A stretch of DNA of 64,000 nucleotides, taken from assembly GCF_014837295.1 (NCBI RefSeq), contig NZ_JACYHB010000003.1, positions 124,001 through 188,000 of the forward strand, written 5' to 3'. The DNA comes from Cellulosimicrobium arenosum (GTDB taxonomy: Bacteria; Actinomycetota; Actinomycetes; Actinomycetales; Cellulomonadaceae). A program made the position numbers and the translations under genes. Every line of letters begins with the position of its first letter. The stretch's first letter is position 1. Below the pieces are notes generated by a model, which was not told the DNA's origin, ran no database searches, and was given only the letters and a program-made list of their open reading frames with translations. Positions 50,626 to 59,198 of the stretch are shown here, piece by piece.

Positions 50626-51280
50626 GCAGGGCCTCCAGCGCGGCAGCGAGAGCGCCCAGTCCCGTCTGGCGTTCGCGGACGTCGAGAGACTCGGCCAGGT
50701 CGAGCGCGGCAAGCACGTCTGCTCCTGCGGCGAGCTCGCTGACGACCTCGATCGGGAAGGTCGTCGCGCGCAGCGTGAACTGCCCGGAGTCGTCGCGCAC
50801 GAGTGCGAATCGCCGGGTCAGTTCAGGAAGCGCCTCGTCGTTGACGTAGCCGTCGACGTCAGCGGATGGCGTGAGCCCGAGCCGCGTCGACGTGGCTCCC
50901 GTATCGACGATCTCGGCACGAAGTCGCGTGACGGCCGATGGGTGTCCGGCGTACCTCGCGGTCGCGGCGCGGGCGCGCGTCTGCGCGACGACCGCGTCCG
51001 CGCTGGCCTCTCGGAGCCGGCCCTTGAGCCGTGACCGTTGGGACTGCCCCATCCACGCCGCCGCCGCCCCGGAAAGAAGCGCGACGGCACCCCACGCGGT
51101 CGGCATCGACCACGGGCGGCTGCGCGACCGTCCGTGCAGCACCACGAACCGATCGACCGAGCTCGGGTCGATCAGACCGCGCGCAGGGCTCGTGAGCTTG
51201 CCGTGCGCGACGAGATTCTCGACCTGGCGGACGGACACACCAAGCTCTCGCGCCGCATCGTGGACACCGACCACCAACAT
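50618..51280 (-). CDS. MerR/excisionase-type HTH regulator, AbiEi-like antitoxin candidate
   Basis: 220 residues. N-terminal helix-turn-helix: HDAARELGVSVRQVENLVAHGKL, then a wing with SSVDRFVVLH. A hydrophobic stretch (about 60-78) and an alpha/beta C-terminal region follow. Overlap with the nucleotidyltransferase remnant and an upstream palindrome fit an autoregulated antitoxin. Local base composition is less GC-rich at the promoter, which may mark acquired DNA. The antitoxin outliving its broken toxin is expected. Confidence 0.7.
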   Translation of the reverse strand: MLVVGVHDAARELGVSVRQVENLVAHGKLTSPARGLIDPSSVDRFVVLHGRSRSRPWSMPTAWGAVALLSGAAAAWMGQSQRSRLKGRLREASADAVVAQTRARAATARYAGHPSAVTRLRAEIVDTGATSTRLGLTPSADVDGYVNDEALPELTRRFALVRDDSGQFTLRATTFPIEVVSELAAGADVLAALDLAESLDVRERQTGLGALAAALEALHG

Positions 51281-51287
51281 GACAAAT

Positions 51288-51316
51288 AGTTTCGCTGTAG
51301 CGAAGTAGTTCGTCAA
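51288..51316 (-). promoter_or_regulatory. Promoter with embedded palindrome before the HTH regulator
   Basis: On the minus strand TTGACG (51311-51316), 17-bp spacer, GAAACT (51288-51293), then 7 nt to the ATG. TTCGCT-GT-AGCGAA (51291-51304) lies in the spacer, a likely autoregulatory site. Confidence 0.6.
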
Positions 51317-51327
51317 TAGCCGATCTC

Positions 51328-52032
51328 CTAGCCCGAGAGCGTCCCGGAGACCATGAGGTCGGCGCGGGGCCGGGTGGCCTGCACGACCAGCGCGTTGCGG
51401 CCGTCCACGTCGGTGGCCCAGGCGGTCGCGGCCTCGACGGTGCGGCCGTGCCGGGTGTGCCGGTCGACGAGGCGGCGCTCGCGTTCGTCGTCGGTGGCGG
51501 CGCAGAACCACGCCTCGTCGAGCAGGTCGCTCACGCGACCCCACGGTTCGTCGGGCACGAGGAGGTAGTTGCCCTCTACGACGACGACGCGGTGCTCGGG
51601 CCTGACCGCGATCTCGCCGGCGACGGGTTCGTCCACCTCGCGATGGAACGACGGCGCGTACACCGCGTGGTCGTCCTCGGCGCGCACGCGGGCGAGCAGG
51701 GCCACGAACCCCCAGCCGTCGAACGTGTCGAGCGCACCCTTGCGGTCGCGGCGGCCGAGCGCGTCGAGCGTCGCGTTCGCAAGGTGGAAACCGTCCATGG
51801 GCAGGTGCACGGCCTCGTCGCCGAGCCTCTCCACGAGCCGGAGCGCGAGCGTCGTCTTGCCCGCCCCCGGGCTGCCCGTGATCCCGACGACGACCCGCCG
51901 ACCTCGCGACCGTTCCTGCAGCCCCCGCACGCGCCGGGCGAGCGCCTCCAGGTCCGCGACCGGGACGTCGTCGTGCGGTCCGGCTCGCGAGACGTTCGTT
52001 CCTCCGATGTCCACGGGACCAGTGTCGGTCAC
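51328..52032 (-). CDS. P-loop nucleoside/uridine kinase-like protein
   Basis: 234 residues. Walker A GITGSPGAGKTTLALRL (about 45-60), HLPMDGFHLANATLDALGRRDRKGALDTFDGWGF (substrate region, landmark), YAPSFHREVDEPVAGEI, VVVVEGNYLLVPDEPWG and RRLVDRHTRHGR. This is the PRK/UPRTase-like kinase group (PanK/FrcK-like). Phosphorylates a nucleoside or sugar; substrate open. GTG has GAAGG 6 nt upstream. Confidence 0.88.
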   Translation of the reverse strand: MTDTGPVDIGGTNVSRAGPHDDVPVADLEALARRVRGLQERSRGRRVVVGITGSPGAGKTTLALRLVERLGDEAVHLPMDGFHLANATLDALGRRDRKGALDTFDGWGFVALLARVRAEDDHAVYAPSFHREVDEPVAGEIAVRPEHRVVVVEGNYLLVPDEPWGRVSDLLDEAWFCAATDDERERRLVDRHTRHGRTVEAATAWATDVDGRNALVVQATRPRADLMVSGTLSG

Positions 52033-52090
52033 CGGGCACCTTCGCGACCGACGCCGGACCGGGAGGCCCCCGGTCCGGCGTCGGGAACGG

Positions 52091-55000
52091 TCAGTCGCGC
52101 GTGATGGTGAACGTCGACGTCGGGTTCTCGATGTCCCGGAAGTTGCCCGAGAACGTGAGGTTGTGGAACGTCGCCGAGCCGACGGCCGGGCCCTGGCCCG
52201 CCTCTGGCATCGGGTTCGCCCAGATGCCGTAGCCGGACCGCGAGTCGTACTGGTCACCGCTCTTCTTGGCGCCCGTGATGGAGACGTTGGTGAAGACGGT
52301 GTCCTGGAAGGAGTTCTGCGGCTGGGACCCGACGTAGTTCGTCTGGAACATGATCCCGGAGTACGTCGGGTCGATGATGTCGAGATTGTTCACGCGGATC
52401 CCCGAGAACGACTTCGACGCGGAGAACATCCACACCGCCGGGAACACCTGCGCGCCCCAGAAGTGGCCGCCGGACCGCACGACGGTGAGCCCGTCGAACG
52501 TCGTGACCCCCGGCCCGAAGCCCTCCATCGGGTACCCGAAGTCGAGCGAGCTGATGGTGACGCCCGAGTAGACGAGGGTGTCGGCGATGTAGATGTTCCG
52601 GAAGGTGTTGTTCTGGCCGCCGTAGACCGCGAGCCCGGCCGCGCGCCAGGTGTTGGTCGACGTCAGGTTCTCGAACACGTTCCCCTGCTGCCCGCTGCCG
52701 CCGCTGTCGGTGGCCGCGAAGAGGGCGAACGAGTCGTCGCCGGTGCCGCGTGCCTGGTTGTTGTGCACGTGGTTGTCCGCGCTGCCGTTGGTCATGTTGA
52801 TCGCGTCGGCGAACGTGTTGCGGATGCGCGAGTTCTTGACCTCCGAGTCGTCCATGTTCGACGCCCAGAACATGCAGATCATGTGCTCGACCCAGATGTT
52901 GTCGATCGTCATGTTCTTCACGTTGGCGAAGTCGAAGACCTTGCCCGGTCCGTCGATGCGCGACGTGTAGTTGCCGAAGTAGGCGAAGTCACGGAACGAC
53001 GAGCCGTTGGCCGTGCCCTCGGCCCGGAAGCCGACGTCGGTGTTCTCCTGGCTCTGCGGCGCGAAGAACCGCGTGAACCACGGGCCCGCGCCGACGACGT
53101 CGACCGCCTTGCCGTACACCTGGAACTTGCTCGACGTCTGGTAGTCGCCGGCGGGCAGGTAGACACCCTTGAGCGTCCCGGTCGAGTCCATGCGGACCTT
53201 GTCGAGCGCGGCCTGGACGTCCTGGTGCGTGAACCCGGCGGGCTGGGTGTACTGCGCGGGGTTCGGGTTGGCCTTCTGCGTCGCGAGCTCGAGGTCGACG
53301 AAGTCGATCGCGTACTGGCTGGTGCTGCTCGCGGTCTTCTGGAGCCGGATCGTCGACCCCGCCGGGACCGTGGTGCCGAGGAGCACGCTCGCCTCGTCGT
53401 AGATGTGTCGCGGGCCGCCCGCGCCTGGCTGGTTGCCGGGGTTGGTCTCGTTGCCGTAGAGCCACGCGTAGCGCGAGCTGAGGTCGATGTTCTTGAGGAA
53501 CTGCCCGTCGACGTAGATGGCGAGGGTCGCGTCCGTGCCCCCGCCGCCCTGCGAGTCGGGGATGGAGAAGCGCGTGACCAGCGAGTTCGAGGCGGCCTTG
53601 GTCGTCCACTCGACGTACGCGCCCGTGGTGTTCAGCGTGACGGCCCTGCGGCCGGACGCCTCGCCCGCGAGGTCGCCGACGACGCGGTTCGGCGCGAGCA
53701 CGCTCGCGCCACCGCCCGTGACGCCGTCCTCGGCCTCGTACGTGTCGAACGGCATGTTGGCGCCGCGACCCACGAACAGCGGCCGGGTGGCGGTGTTGTT
53801 CGCCTGCTTGGCCGCGACCTCGGTCGAGTCCGGCGCGGCGACGATCTTCACGTCGTAGCTGCCGTTCGCGGCCGTCCAGGTCCCGAGGTTCACGCTCGCG
53901 CTCGTCCCGCCCGCGGCGATCGCCCCGGACACGGAACCGGTGAACGTCTTCACGACGGCGCCGGTGCCCTTGTTCGTCAGGGTGGCCGTGAGTCCGTGGG
54001 TGCCCGACGACGTCGCGACGTTGCCCTGGTTGGCGATCGTCGCGGAGACGGTGACGGTGTTCCCCGCGGCCGGCGTGCTCGGCGACCAGGCGACGGTCGG
54101 CACGAGGTCCGAGCTCGGGACCGCCGTGACGACGACGGGCGTCGGGTTCGCGTAGGAGTTGTTGCCCTCGTTCTGCTCGGCGACGCTGCCGCCGGCGTCG
54201 GCCTTCGCGCCGACCGCGTAGGAGCCCGCAGGACGGGCGCCGACGTCGGCCGTGACGGTCGCCTGGGCGCCCGCGGCGAGCGTGCCGACCGCCTTCGTGG
54301 CGACGGTCTGGCCGTTCAGCGTGAACGCGACGTCGGCCGCGGCGGAAGCCTGCGTGCCGATGTTCTTCACCACCGCGGACAGCGTGATCGCCTGCGACTC
54401 CAGCGGCGACGCCGGGGTCGCGGTGACGCTCGTGACGACGAGGTCCGGGTTCGGGGCGGCCGTGCCGAAGACCTGCAGCTCGGCGACCTGGCCGTTGCCC
54501 GACCCGGTGTTGCCCGTGAAGCGCAGGCGCACGTCCTTCGCGGTACCGGAGACGGGGACGGTCACCGTGTTCCCGGTGGAGGGGGAGAACTGGTAGCCGG
54601 CGGACGCCTTGAGCGTCTGCCAGGCGGCGGTCGTGCTCGCGCGCCCCTGCACCTCGAACGTCTGGGTGCGGTTGCCCCACACGCTCGCCGGCGGCAGCTT
54701 GACCACGACGTTCGTCAGCTGCGTCGCCGCGTCGAGCGAGACGGCGAGGGTGCTCGGGTACTGCCCGCCCGCGCCCTCCCAATAGGTCGAGGTGCTGTCG
54801 TCGTTCGCGTTCTTCGCGACGAACTGCCACTCGGTCGACGACGCCTCGATCGCCTTGCCCAGCGCGAGGTTCGCGCCCGTGGGCGGGTCGCCAGGATCGC
54901 CCGGGTCGCCGGGGTCACCCGGGTCGGTGGTCCCGGCGGTGCCGCGGACCTCGAGCTCGGAGAGCTGCCCCGCGGGCCAGCCGGAGTTCGCGGTGATCGC

Positions 55001-55480
55001 GACGCGGACGTAGCGCGCGCTCGTGTCCGTGACGTCGACGGTGACGGTGTTCTGCCCGGACGGCTCGAACGTGTACGCCTGCGACGCCTTGAGCGTCGTG
55101 AAGCTCGACCCGTCCGTGCTGCCCTGGACGCTGAGCGTCTGGCTGCGCGTCTCCCAGCCGGTCGGCAGCCTGAGGACGACGTCCTCGACCGTCGCGGCGG
55201 TGCCGAGGTCGACCTGGGCCCACTGCGGGAAGCTGTTGTTGGTCGACTCCCAGTAGGTGCCCTGGTTGCCGTCGGTGAGGTTGCCGGAGAGGTAGGGGGA
55301 GTTGTTGCTGCTCGCTGCGGTCGCCTTGCCCGTCGAGAGGACGGTGGGGGCGGCCGACGCGGTGGTCGTCAGGCCGAGCGGGACGAGCAGGGCGGTGGCC
55401 GTGGCCGTCGCCGCGAGGAGGCGTAGTCGGCGCGTCCCTGACCTGCTCAGGGGGCTCGGCGTGCTGGGTCGACTTCTCAT
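52091..55480 (-). CDS. Secreted GH87 alpha-1,3-glucanase (mutanase) with two discoidin-type carbohydrate modules
   Basis: 1129 residues. Signal peptide 1-43 (cut after ASA). Order: F5/8-type CBM32 (about 45-180), DPGDPGDPGDPGDPP linker, second CBM32 (203-347), two CARDB-like beta domains (352-445, 455-570), a GH87 N-terminal beta-sandwich starting FDTYEAEDGV (575-720) and a right-handed beta-helix (735-1129). The helix has ADAINMTNGSADNHVHNNQ and GTGDDSFALFA, whose Asp pair (about 913) matches the catalytic acids of GH87. Degrades alpha-1,3-glucan of fungal walls or dental-type mutan. GAGGA precedes ATG. Its upstream region has an unusual double inverted repeat. Confidence 0.9.
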   Translation of the reverse strand: MRSRPSTPSPLSRSGTRRLRLLAATATATALLVPLGLTTTASAAPTVLSTGKATAASSNNSPYLSGNLTDGNQGTYWESTNNSFPQWAQVDLGTAATVEDVVLRLPTGWETRSQTLSVQGSTDGSSFTTLKASQAYTFEPSGQNTVTVDVTDTSARYVRVAITANSGWPAGQLSELEVRGTAGTTDPGDPGDPGDPGDPPTGANLALGKAIEASSTEWQFVAKNANDDSTSTYWEGAGGQYPSTLAVSLDAATQLTNVVVKLPPASVWGNRTQTFEVQGRASTTAAWQTLKASAGYQFSPSTGNTVTVPVSGTAKDVRLRFTGNTGSGNGQVAELQVFGTAAPNPDLVVTSVTATPASPLESQAITLSAVVKNIGTQASAAADVAFTLNGQTVATKAVGTLAAGAQATVTADVGARPAGSYAVGAKADAGGSVAEQNEGNNSYANPTPVVVTAVPSSDLVPTVAWSPSTPAAGNTVTVSATIANQGNVATSSGTHGLTATLTNKGTGAVVKTFTGSVSGAIAAGGTSASVNLGTWTAANGSYDVKIVAAPDSTEVAAKQANNTATRPLFVGRGANMPFDTYEAEDGVTGGGASVLAPNRVVGDLAGEASGRRAVTLNTTGAYVEWTTKAASNSLVTRFSIPDSQGGGGTDATLAIYVDGQFLKNIDLSSRYAWLYGNETNPGNQPGAGGPRHIYDEASVLLGTTVPAGSTIRLQKTASSTSQYAIDFVDLELATQKANPNPAQYTQPAGFTHQDVQAALDKVRMDSTGTLKGVYLPAGDYQTSSKFQVYGKAVDVVGAGPWFTRFFAPQSQENTDVGFRAEGTANGSSFRDFAYFGNYTSRIDGPGKVFDFANVKNMTIDNIWVEHMICMFWASNMDDSEVKNSRIRNTFADAINMTNGSADNHVHNNQARGTGDDSFALFAATDSGGSGQQGNVFENLTSTNTWRAAGLAVYGGQNNTFRNIYIADTLVYSGVTISSLDFGYPMEGFGPGVTTFDGLTVVRSGGHFWGAQVFPAVWMFSASKSFSGIRVNNLDIIDPTYSGIMFQTNYVGSQPQNSFQDTVFTNVSITGAKKSGDQYDSRSGYGIWANPMPEAGQGPAVGSATFHNLTFSGNFRDIENPTSTFTITRD

Positions 55481-55830
55481 GGGTGTCCTCGATCTCCCGT
55501 CGTCGTCGACGGGGGTAGGGCCACGCCAGGGCGACCCCGCACCGGGCCGGATGCCCGGTTCGTCGGCCGGCCCGCTGGCGCACGTCCGGCCGTGGCCGGA
55601 TGGCTGGGGTCAGTACCTTCGAGAATTGCGGACCCGCTGTGCCGCACCGCGCAGAGGGAAGTTGACTTCTTGCGTCAACATGCAAGAACGCTACTGGCGG
55701 CGCGCTGGGGCGTCAAGAGATGTCTGAGACCCGCACTGGGCTCGCGTGCGAGGTACTACTTCGGGGGTGGCGTACAGGCGCAGCCGACGGGCGAGCCGCC
55801 GCAGTAGCGGACTCTGGACCTCAGTCGACC
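55481..55830. other. 350-bp upstream region of the GH87 gene
   Basis: No credible gene. It holds the double inverted repeat at 55661-55688 and a 10-bp tandem duplication (ACCTCAGTCG twice, 55818-55837) that extends just past the FNR gene stop. Probably a long regulatory leader for the inducible glucanase. Confidence 0.5.
55661..55688. promoter_or_regulatory. Interlocked inverted repeats upstream of the GH87 gene
   Basis: GTTGAC-TTCTTGC-GTCAAC and TTCTTGC-GTCAACAT-GCAAGAA share sequence, so two mutually exclusive hairpins or two operators overlap. Minus-strand TTGACG (55673-55678) could be a -35. Good candidate for control by a LacI-like sugar regulator. Confidence 0.5.
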
Positions 55831-56640
55831 TCAGTCGACTGCGGGGCCGAAGCGCTCCGTCTTGACGCACGCCGGGTCGTGGCCCAGGGCGACGAGCGTC
55901 CGCGACACCGCCTCGACGAACCCCGTCGGCCCGCAGACGAAGCACGCGGGCTCGATGTCGGCCGGCCAGCCCCAGGCGCCCAGCTCGGCGAGCGTGAGGC
56001 GTCCTGGCGCTCGGCGCGCGTCGAGCGGAGCGGCGCGCGTGAACGCGACGTTCGCCTCCAGCCCGTCCTCCGCGCGGCGCGCGAGCTCGTCGACGTAGAG
56101 CCGGTCCTCCGGCCGGCGGACGGAGTACACGAGCCGGAACGGCGTACGGTCGCCCGCGTCGCGGCGCGTCCGGAGCATCGAGACCAGGGGCACGACGCCG
56201 GAGCCGCCGGCCGCGAGGAGGACGGGCCGTCCGGCGTCGTGCACGGGTGACCAGACGAACCAGCCGCCGACCGGCCCGCGCACCTCGATCGCGTCCCCGA
56301 CGGCGAACGCGTCCGTGAGATAGCCCGACACCTCGCCCCCGGGCACGCGCTGCACGGTGATCTCGACCCGGACGGAGGGTGCGGTGCCGCTCGCCGCGCT
56401 CGCGATCGAGTAGCTGCGCTCGGCGGTGTAGCCGTCGGGCGCGGTGAGGCGCAGGTCGAGGTGCTGGCCGGCGAGGTGGCCGGGCCAGTCGGGCACGTCG
56501 AGGACGAGCGTGCGCGCGGTCCGGCTCTCGGCCCGCGCGTCGACGAGCGTCGCGACCCGCCAGCCCGACGGCATCGCGTACCGGGCACCGAGGCGGGGCC
56601 CGGCGTCCGTCCCTGTGCCGGGAACCGTGGCCTCAGTCAC
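55831..56640 (-). CDS. Ferredoxin/flavodoxin-NAD(P)H reductase-like FAD protein
   Basis: 269 residues. FAD domain with ERSYSIASAAS (RxYS motif, about 85-95), VEITVQRVPGGEVSGYL, NAD(P) domain with LLAAGGSGVVPLVSMLR, RLVYSVRRPEDRLY and CFVCGPTGFVEAV. GTG overlaps the molybdopterin gene's stop by 8 nt. Passes electrons from NAD(P)H to or from the sulfite-oxidase-like partner. Confidence 0.9.
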   Translation of the reverse strand: MTEATVPGTGTDAGPRLGARYAMPSGWRVATLVDARAESRTARTLVLDVPDWPGHLAGQHLDLRLTAPDGYTAERSYSIASAASGTAPSVRVEITVQRVPGGEVSGYLTDAFAVGDAIEVRGPVGGWFVWSPVHDAGRPVLLAAGGSGVVPLVSMLRTRRDAGDRTPFRLVYSVRRPEDRLYVDELARRAEDGLEANVAFTRAAPLDARRAPGRLTLAELGAWGWPADIEPACFVCGPTGFVEAVSRTLVALGHDPACVKTERFGPAVD

Positions 56641-57232
56641 CCTGGTACCTCTGCTCCCGCCACGGGTCCCCGAGGTCGTGGTAGCCGAGCCGCTCCCAGA
56701 ATCCCTGCTCGTCCATCGGCAGGAGCGTGATGCGGTTGACCCACTTCGCGGACTTCCAGAAGTACAGCCCGGGGACGAGCAGCCGCGCCGGGCCGCCGTG
56801 CACCGGGTGGAGCGGCGCGCCGTCGAACGTGTGCACGACCCACGCCTTGCCACCCAGCAGCTCGGCGACCGGGACGTTCGTCGTGTACCCGCCGTAGGAG
56901 CCGATCATGGCGAAGTCGGCGGTCGACTCCACGTCGGCGAGCAGGGTGTCGAGCGAGACACCGCGCCACGTCGTGCCGAACTTGGACCAGCGGGTCACGC
57001 AGTGGATGTCGACGGTCGGCTCGTCCTGCGGGAGCGCCATGAGGTCGGGCCACGTCCACGACCGCGTGTCGCCGGACTCGGTGACGACGTCGAGCCGCCA
57101 CGTGTTCGTGTCGACCCGCGGGGTGGGGCCGGCGGAGAGGACCGGGAAGCCGGCCTCGACGTACTGCCCGGGCGGCAGGGCGACGCCCTGCGGCCGTGGT
57201 CGGCCCTGGAAGCCGGGGGTGAGCGTGCTCAT
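56633..57232 (-). CDS. Sulfite oxidase-like molybdopterin oxidoreductase
   Basis: 199 residues, only the molybdopterin domain. Seen: the start FQGRPRPQGVALPPGQY, VDIHCVTRWSKFGTTWRGV (Mo-ligand Cys about 79), FAMIGSYGGYTTNVPV, LHPVHGGPARLLVPGLYFWKSAKWV (landmark). No signal peptide or heme domain, so cytoplasmic; electrons go through the fused-operon FNR. Leaderless ATG 5 nt after TACGGT. The physiological substrate is unknown. Confidence 0.88.
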   Translation of the reverse strand: MSTLTPGFQGRPRPQGVALPPGQYVEAGFPVLSAGPTPRVDTNTWRLDVVTESGDTRSWTWPDLMALPQDEPTVDIHCVTRWSKFGTTWRGVSLDTLLADVESTADFAMIGSYGGYTTNVPVAELLGGKAWVVHTFDGAPLHPVHGGPARLLVPGLYFWKSAKWVNRITLLPMDEQGFWERLGYHDLGDPWREQRYQGD

Positions 57233-57339
57233 GGCTCACCGTAGGCCCGTGCGCGACGTCGCGTCACCCGTTTCAGGGTTTCCCCGACACCGAGGGGCGG
57301 AGTGGCGACTTTAGTACGCGAGCGCCTACCATAATCTCC

Positions 57340-57348
57340 AAAGGAGGT
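57340..57348 (+). promoter_or_regulatory. Near-perfect Shine-Dalgarno of the MNT gene
   Basis: AAAGGAGGT is complementary to the 16S rRNA 3' end and lies 8 nt before ATG 57357. Such a strong site is rare in this window and would give a surplus of antitoxin over the coupled HEPN protein. Confidence 0.75.
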
Positions 57349-57356
57349 GGTCTTTG

Positions 57357-57983
57357 ATGGATGCTTCTCGCCCTCTCTCGGTCGTGACCCCCACTCTGGA
57401 CGGGGACGTCCTTGCGCGTCTCGCCGTCGTGGAGCGTGCGTTCACCCCGGGGCAGCTGCAGGCGATGATCGGGCACGCTTCCGTGTCCGGCGTGCGCAAG
57501 GTCCTCAACCGCCTGGCCGACCAGGGCATCGTCGACGCGCGACCCGTCAGCAAGGTCGCGATCACCTACTCCCTCAACCGCGACCACGTGGCGGCGGAAG
57601 CCATCATCTCCCTGGCGAACGCGCGCGACACGCTCTACGCCCGGATGCGCGGACTGATCGAGCAGTGGACGGTGCCGCCCACGTACGCGTGCGTGTTCGG
57701 TTCGTGGGCTCGGGGTCAGGCGACCATCGACTCCGACATCGACGTCTTCCTCGCCCGACCCGAGCGCGCCGAGATCGACACCTGGGACGGCGATGTCGCA
57801 GCGCTGGAGCATGCCACGACACGCTGGACCGGGAACGACGCGCGCGCTCTGGTCCTCACTGAGAGCGTGATCCACGACGCGCCCCGGGATCCGGTCCTGG
57901 TCTCGGTCGCGACGGAGGGTCGTGATCTCTACGGAGACAGCGGATGGCTCCGTCAGATCGTCAGGAAGGGCGCAGGGCGATGA
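57357..57983 (+). CDS. MNT nucleotidyltransferase with winged-helix domain (antitoxin candidate)
   Basis: 208 residues. N-terminal winged helix about 10-70 (LARLAVVERAFTPGQLQAMI, SVSGVRKVLNRLADQGIVDARPV as landmark). Minimal nucleotidyltransferase about 95-200 with ACVFGSWARGQATIDSDIDVFLA (GSxxRG and SDxDV metal motif). MNT antitoxins modify and silence the partner HEPN RNase by adding AMP units. The added winged helix probably binds the promoter. Overlaps the HEPN gene by 4 nt. Confidence 0.85.
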   Translation: MDASRPLSVVTPTLDGDVLARLAVVERAFTPGQLQAMIGHASVSGVRKVLNRLADQGIVDARPVSKVAITYSLNRDHVAAEAIISLANARDTLYARMRGLIEQWTVPPTYACVFGSWARGQATIDSDIDVFLARPERAEIDTWDGDVAALEHATTRWTGNDARALVLTESVIHDAPRDPVLVSVATEGRDLYGDSGWLRQIVRKGAGR

Positions 57984-58372
57984 CAGGTCGAACGACCCCG
58001 TGCGATCGTGCGACTCGGCGTGGGCGTCTCGACAAGGCGCGTCAGTTCGCCGAGGTCGCGCATCAGACCCAGATCCTTGCCGACGGTGTGCCGGGCGAGG
58101 TGGCCGACGCATTCGTGACCCTTGCGGTCCACGCCGGCATCGCCGCAAGCGACGTCATCTGCTGTGTGCGTCTCGGTGAACATGCCCGGGGCGAGAGCCA
58201 CAGCGCGGCGACGGCCCTTCTCGCCACGGCTGACCGCGATGTGGCCAAGCACCTTAGCACCCTGCTGCAGATGAAGACCACGGCTGGCTACTCGGCTGTC
58301 CCGGCGTCCGCACAGGACATGCTCCGAGCTGCGCGAGCGATGGACGCGCGAGCTGAGGAGATCGCCGGCTGA
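57980..58372 (+). CDS. HEPN-domain protein (toxin candidate of the MNT pair)
   Basis: 130 residues, all helical: RLDKARQFAEVAHQT, EVADAFVTLAVHAGIAASDVICC, RLGEHARGESHSAATALL and LSTLLQMKTTAGYS. RGESH at about 74-78 corresponds to the R-x3/4-H ribonuclease motif region, and TAGY provides a Tyr where MNT partners add AMP. HEPN proteins cut RNA. Activity is inferred from order and motif. Confidence 0.75.
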   Translation: MTGRTTPCDRATRRGRLDKARQFAEVAHQTQILADGVPGEVADAFVTLAVHAGIAASDVICCVRLGEHARGESHSAATALLATADRDVAKHLSTLLQMKTTAGYSAVPASAQDMLRAARAMDARAEEIAG

Positions 58373-58415
58373 AGCCAGCGCGCTCGAGCGCCTGACGCCC
58401 CCGCTGCCCGGCACG

Positions 58416-59060
58416 TCATCGTCCGCCGGTAGCAGGGGTTGCGACAAGGCGCACGACGGCGTCACGCAGCCAGGCGCGGTAGGCGTCGTCGGACCATCCC
58501 GCGCCGGTGACGAAGTGGGTGCGGCCCTCCGGGGCGAACACGTACGACAGTGTCTCGGCCGCGTCGTCGCGCGAGGTGCGGAGCGCGAACCCGTGCGCGA
58601 CGAGCAGGTCGACGCTCGCGCGGACGGTGTCGCGACGTCGCTCGAGCAGCGCGTCGAGCTCGGTGGCGACCTGGTCATCGCCCTGGGCCGCCGCGGTGAA
58701 GGCTGGCCACAGACCGCCGACCCGCGCGTTGGCGGACGCGACGAGCGCGACCATCCCGTCGAGAAAGGCGTCCGGGTCGGTCCGGGCGACGACGTCGCGA
58801 CCCTCGGGTCCCTCGGCGAGCGACTGCGGGCCCTCTGCGCCGCCGAACGTCAGCTCGAACGCGGCGAGCAGCAGCGCGCGCTTGGGTCCGTGGGTCTTGA
58901 CGGTCTCGAGCGAGACACCCGCCCGCTCGGCGACGCGCGCGAGAGTCGTGCGGTCGTAGCCGTGCTCGGAGAGCTCCGCCGCGGCGGCCCGCACCACGCG
59001 CTCCCGCGTGAGCGCGGCCTGCTCGGCGCGCAGGTCGGACGAGTATGCACGAGGAACCAC
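58416..59060 (-). CDS. TetR family regulator of the divergent glycosyltransferase
   Basis: 214 residues. DNA-binding part: TRERVVRAAAAELSEHGYDRTTLARVAERAGVSLETVKTHG (about 18-58, landmark), a TetR helix-turn-helix. The C-terminal domain has a C-terminal TGR tail. GTG start. Divergent 138 bp from the glycosyltransferase whose promoter contains a partly palindromic site over its -10, so it probably represses that gene and itself. Confidence 0.85.
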   Translation of the reverse strand: MVPRAYSSDLRAEQAALTRERVVRAAAAELSEHGYDRTTLARVAERAGVSLETVKTHGPKRALLLAAFELTFGGAEGPQSLAEGPEGRDVVARTDPDAFLDGMVALVASANARVGGLWPAFTAAAQGDDQVATELDALLERRRDTVRASVDLLVAHGFALRTSRDDAAETLSYVFAPEGRTHFVTGAGWSDDAYRAWLRDAVVRLVATPATGGR

Positions 59061-59062
59061 TA

Positions 59063-59091
59063 TTGACTACCCCTTCAGTGTGATGAATACT
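59063..59091 (+). promoter_or_regulatory. Promoter of the GT1 gene with overlapping operator-like symmetry
   Basis: TTGACT (59063-59068), exactly 17 bp, AATACT (59086-59091). GTGTGATGAATACTTCTCAC (59078-59097) has partial twofold symmetry (14 of 20) centred on the -10, a likely TetR site. Confidence 0.6.
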
Positions 59092-59198
59092 TCTCACGGT
59101 TGCTCGATCTTCTCATACGACCGGACGGCCCGGACGGCCCGGTCCGAGCCCCACAGGCCTCTCTCCACCCGTAGCGTTTCCCACGAAAGGCACGTCCG

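Noticed and set aside
54878-54925. GA-CC-GG-type short tandem repeat in the GH87 gene
   Set aside because: Encodes the DPGDPGDPGDPGDPP linker between carbohydrate modules, not a CRISPR or regulatory repeat. The PT repeat at 15948-15990 is likewise a wall-spanning linker.
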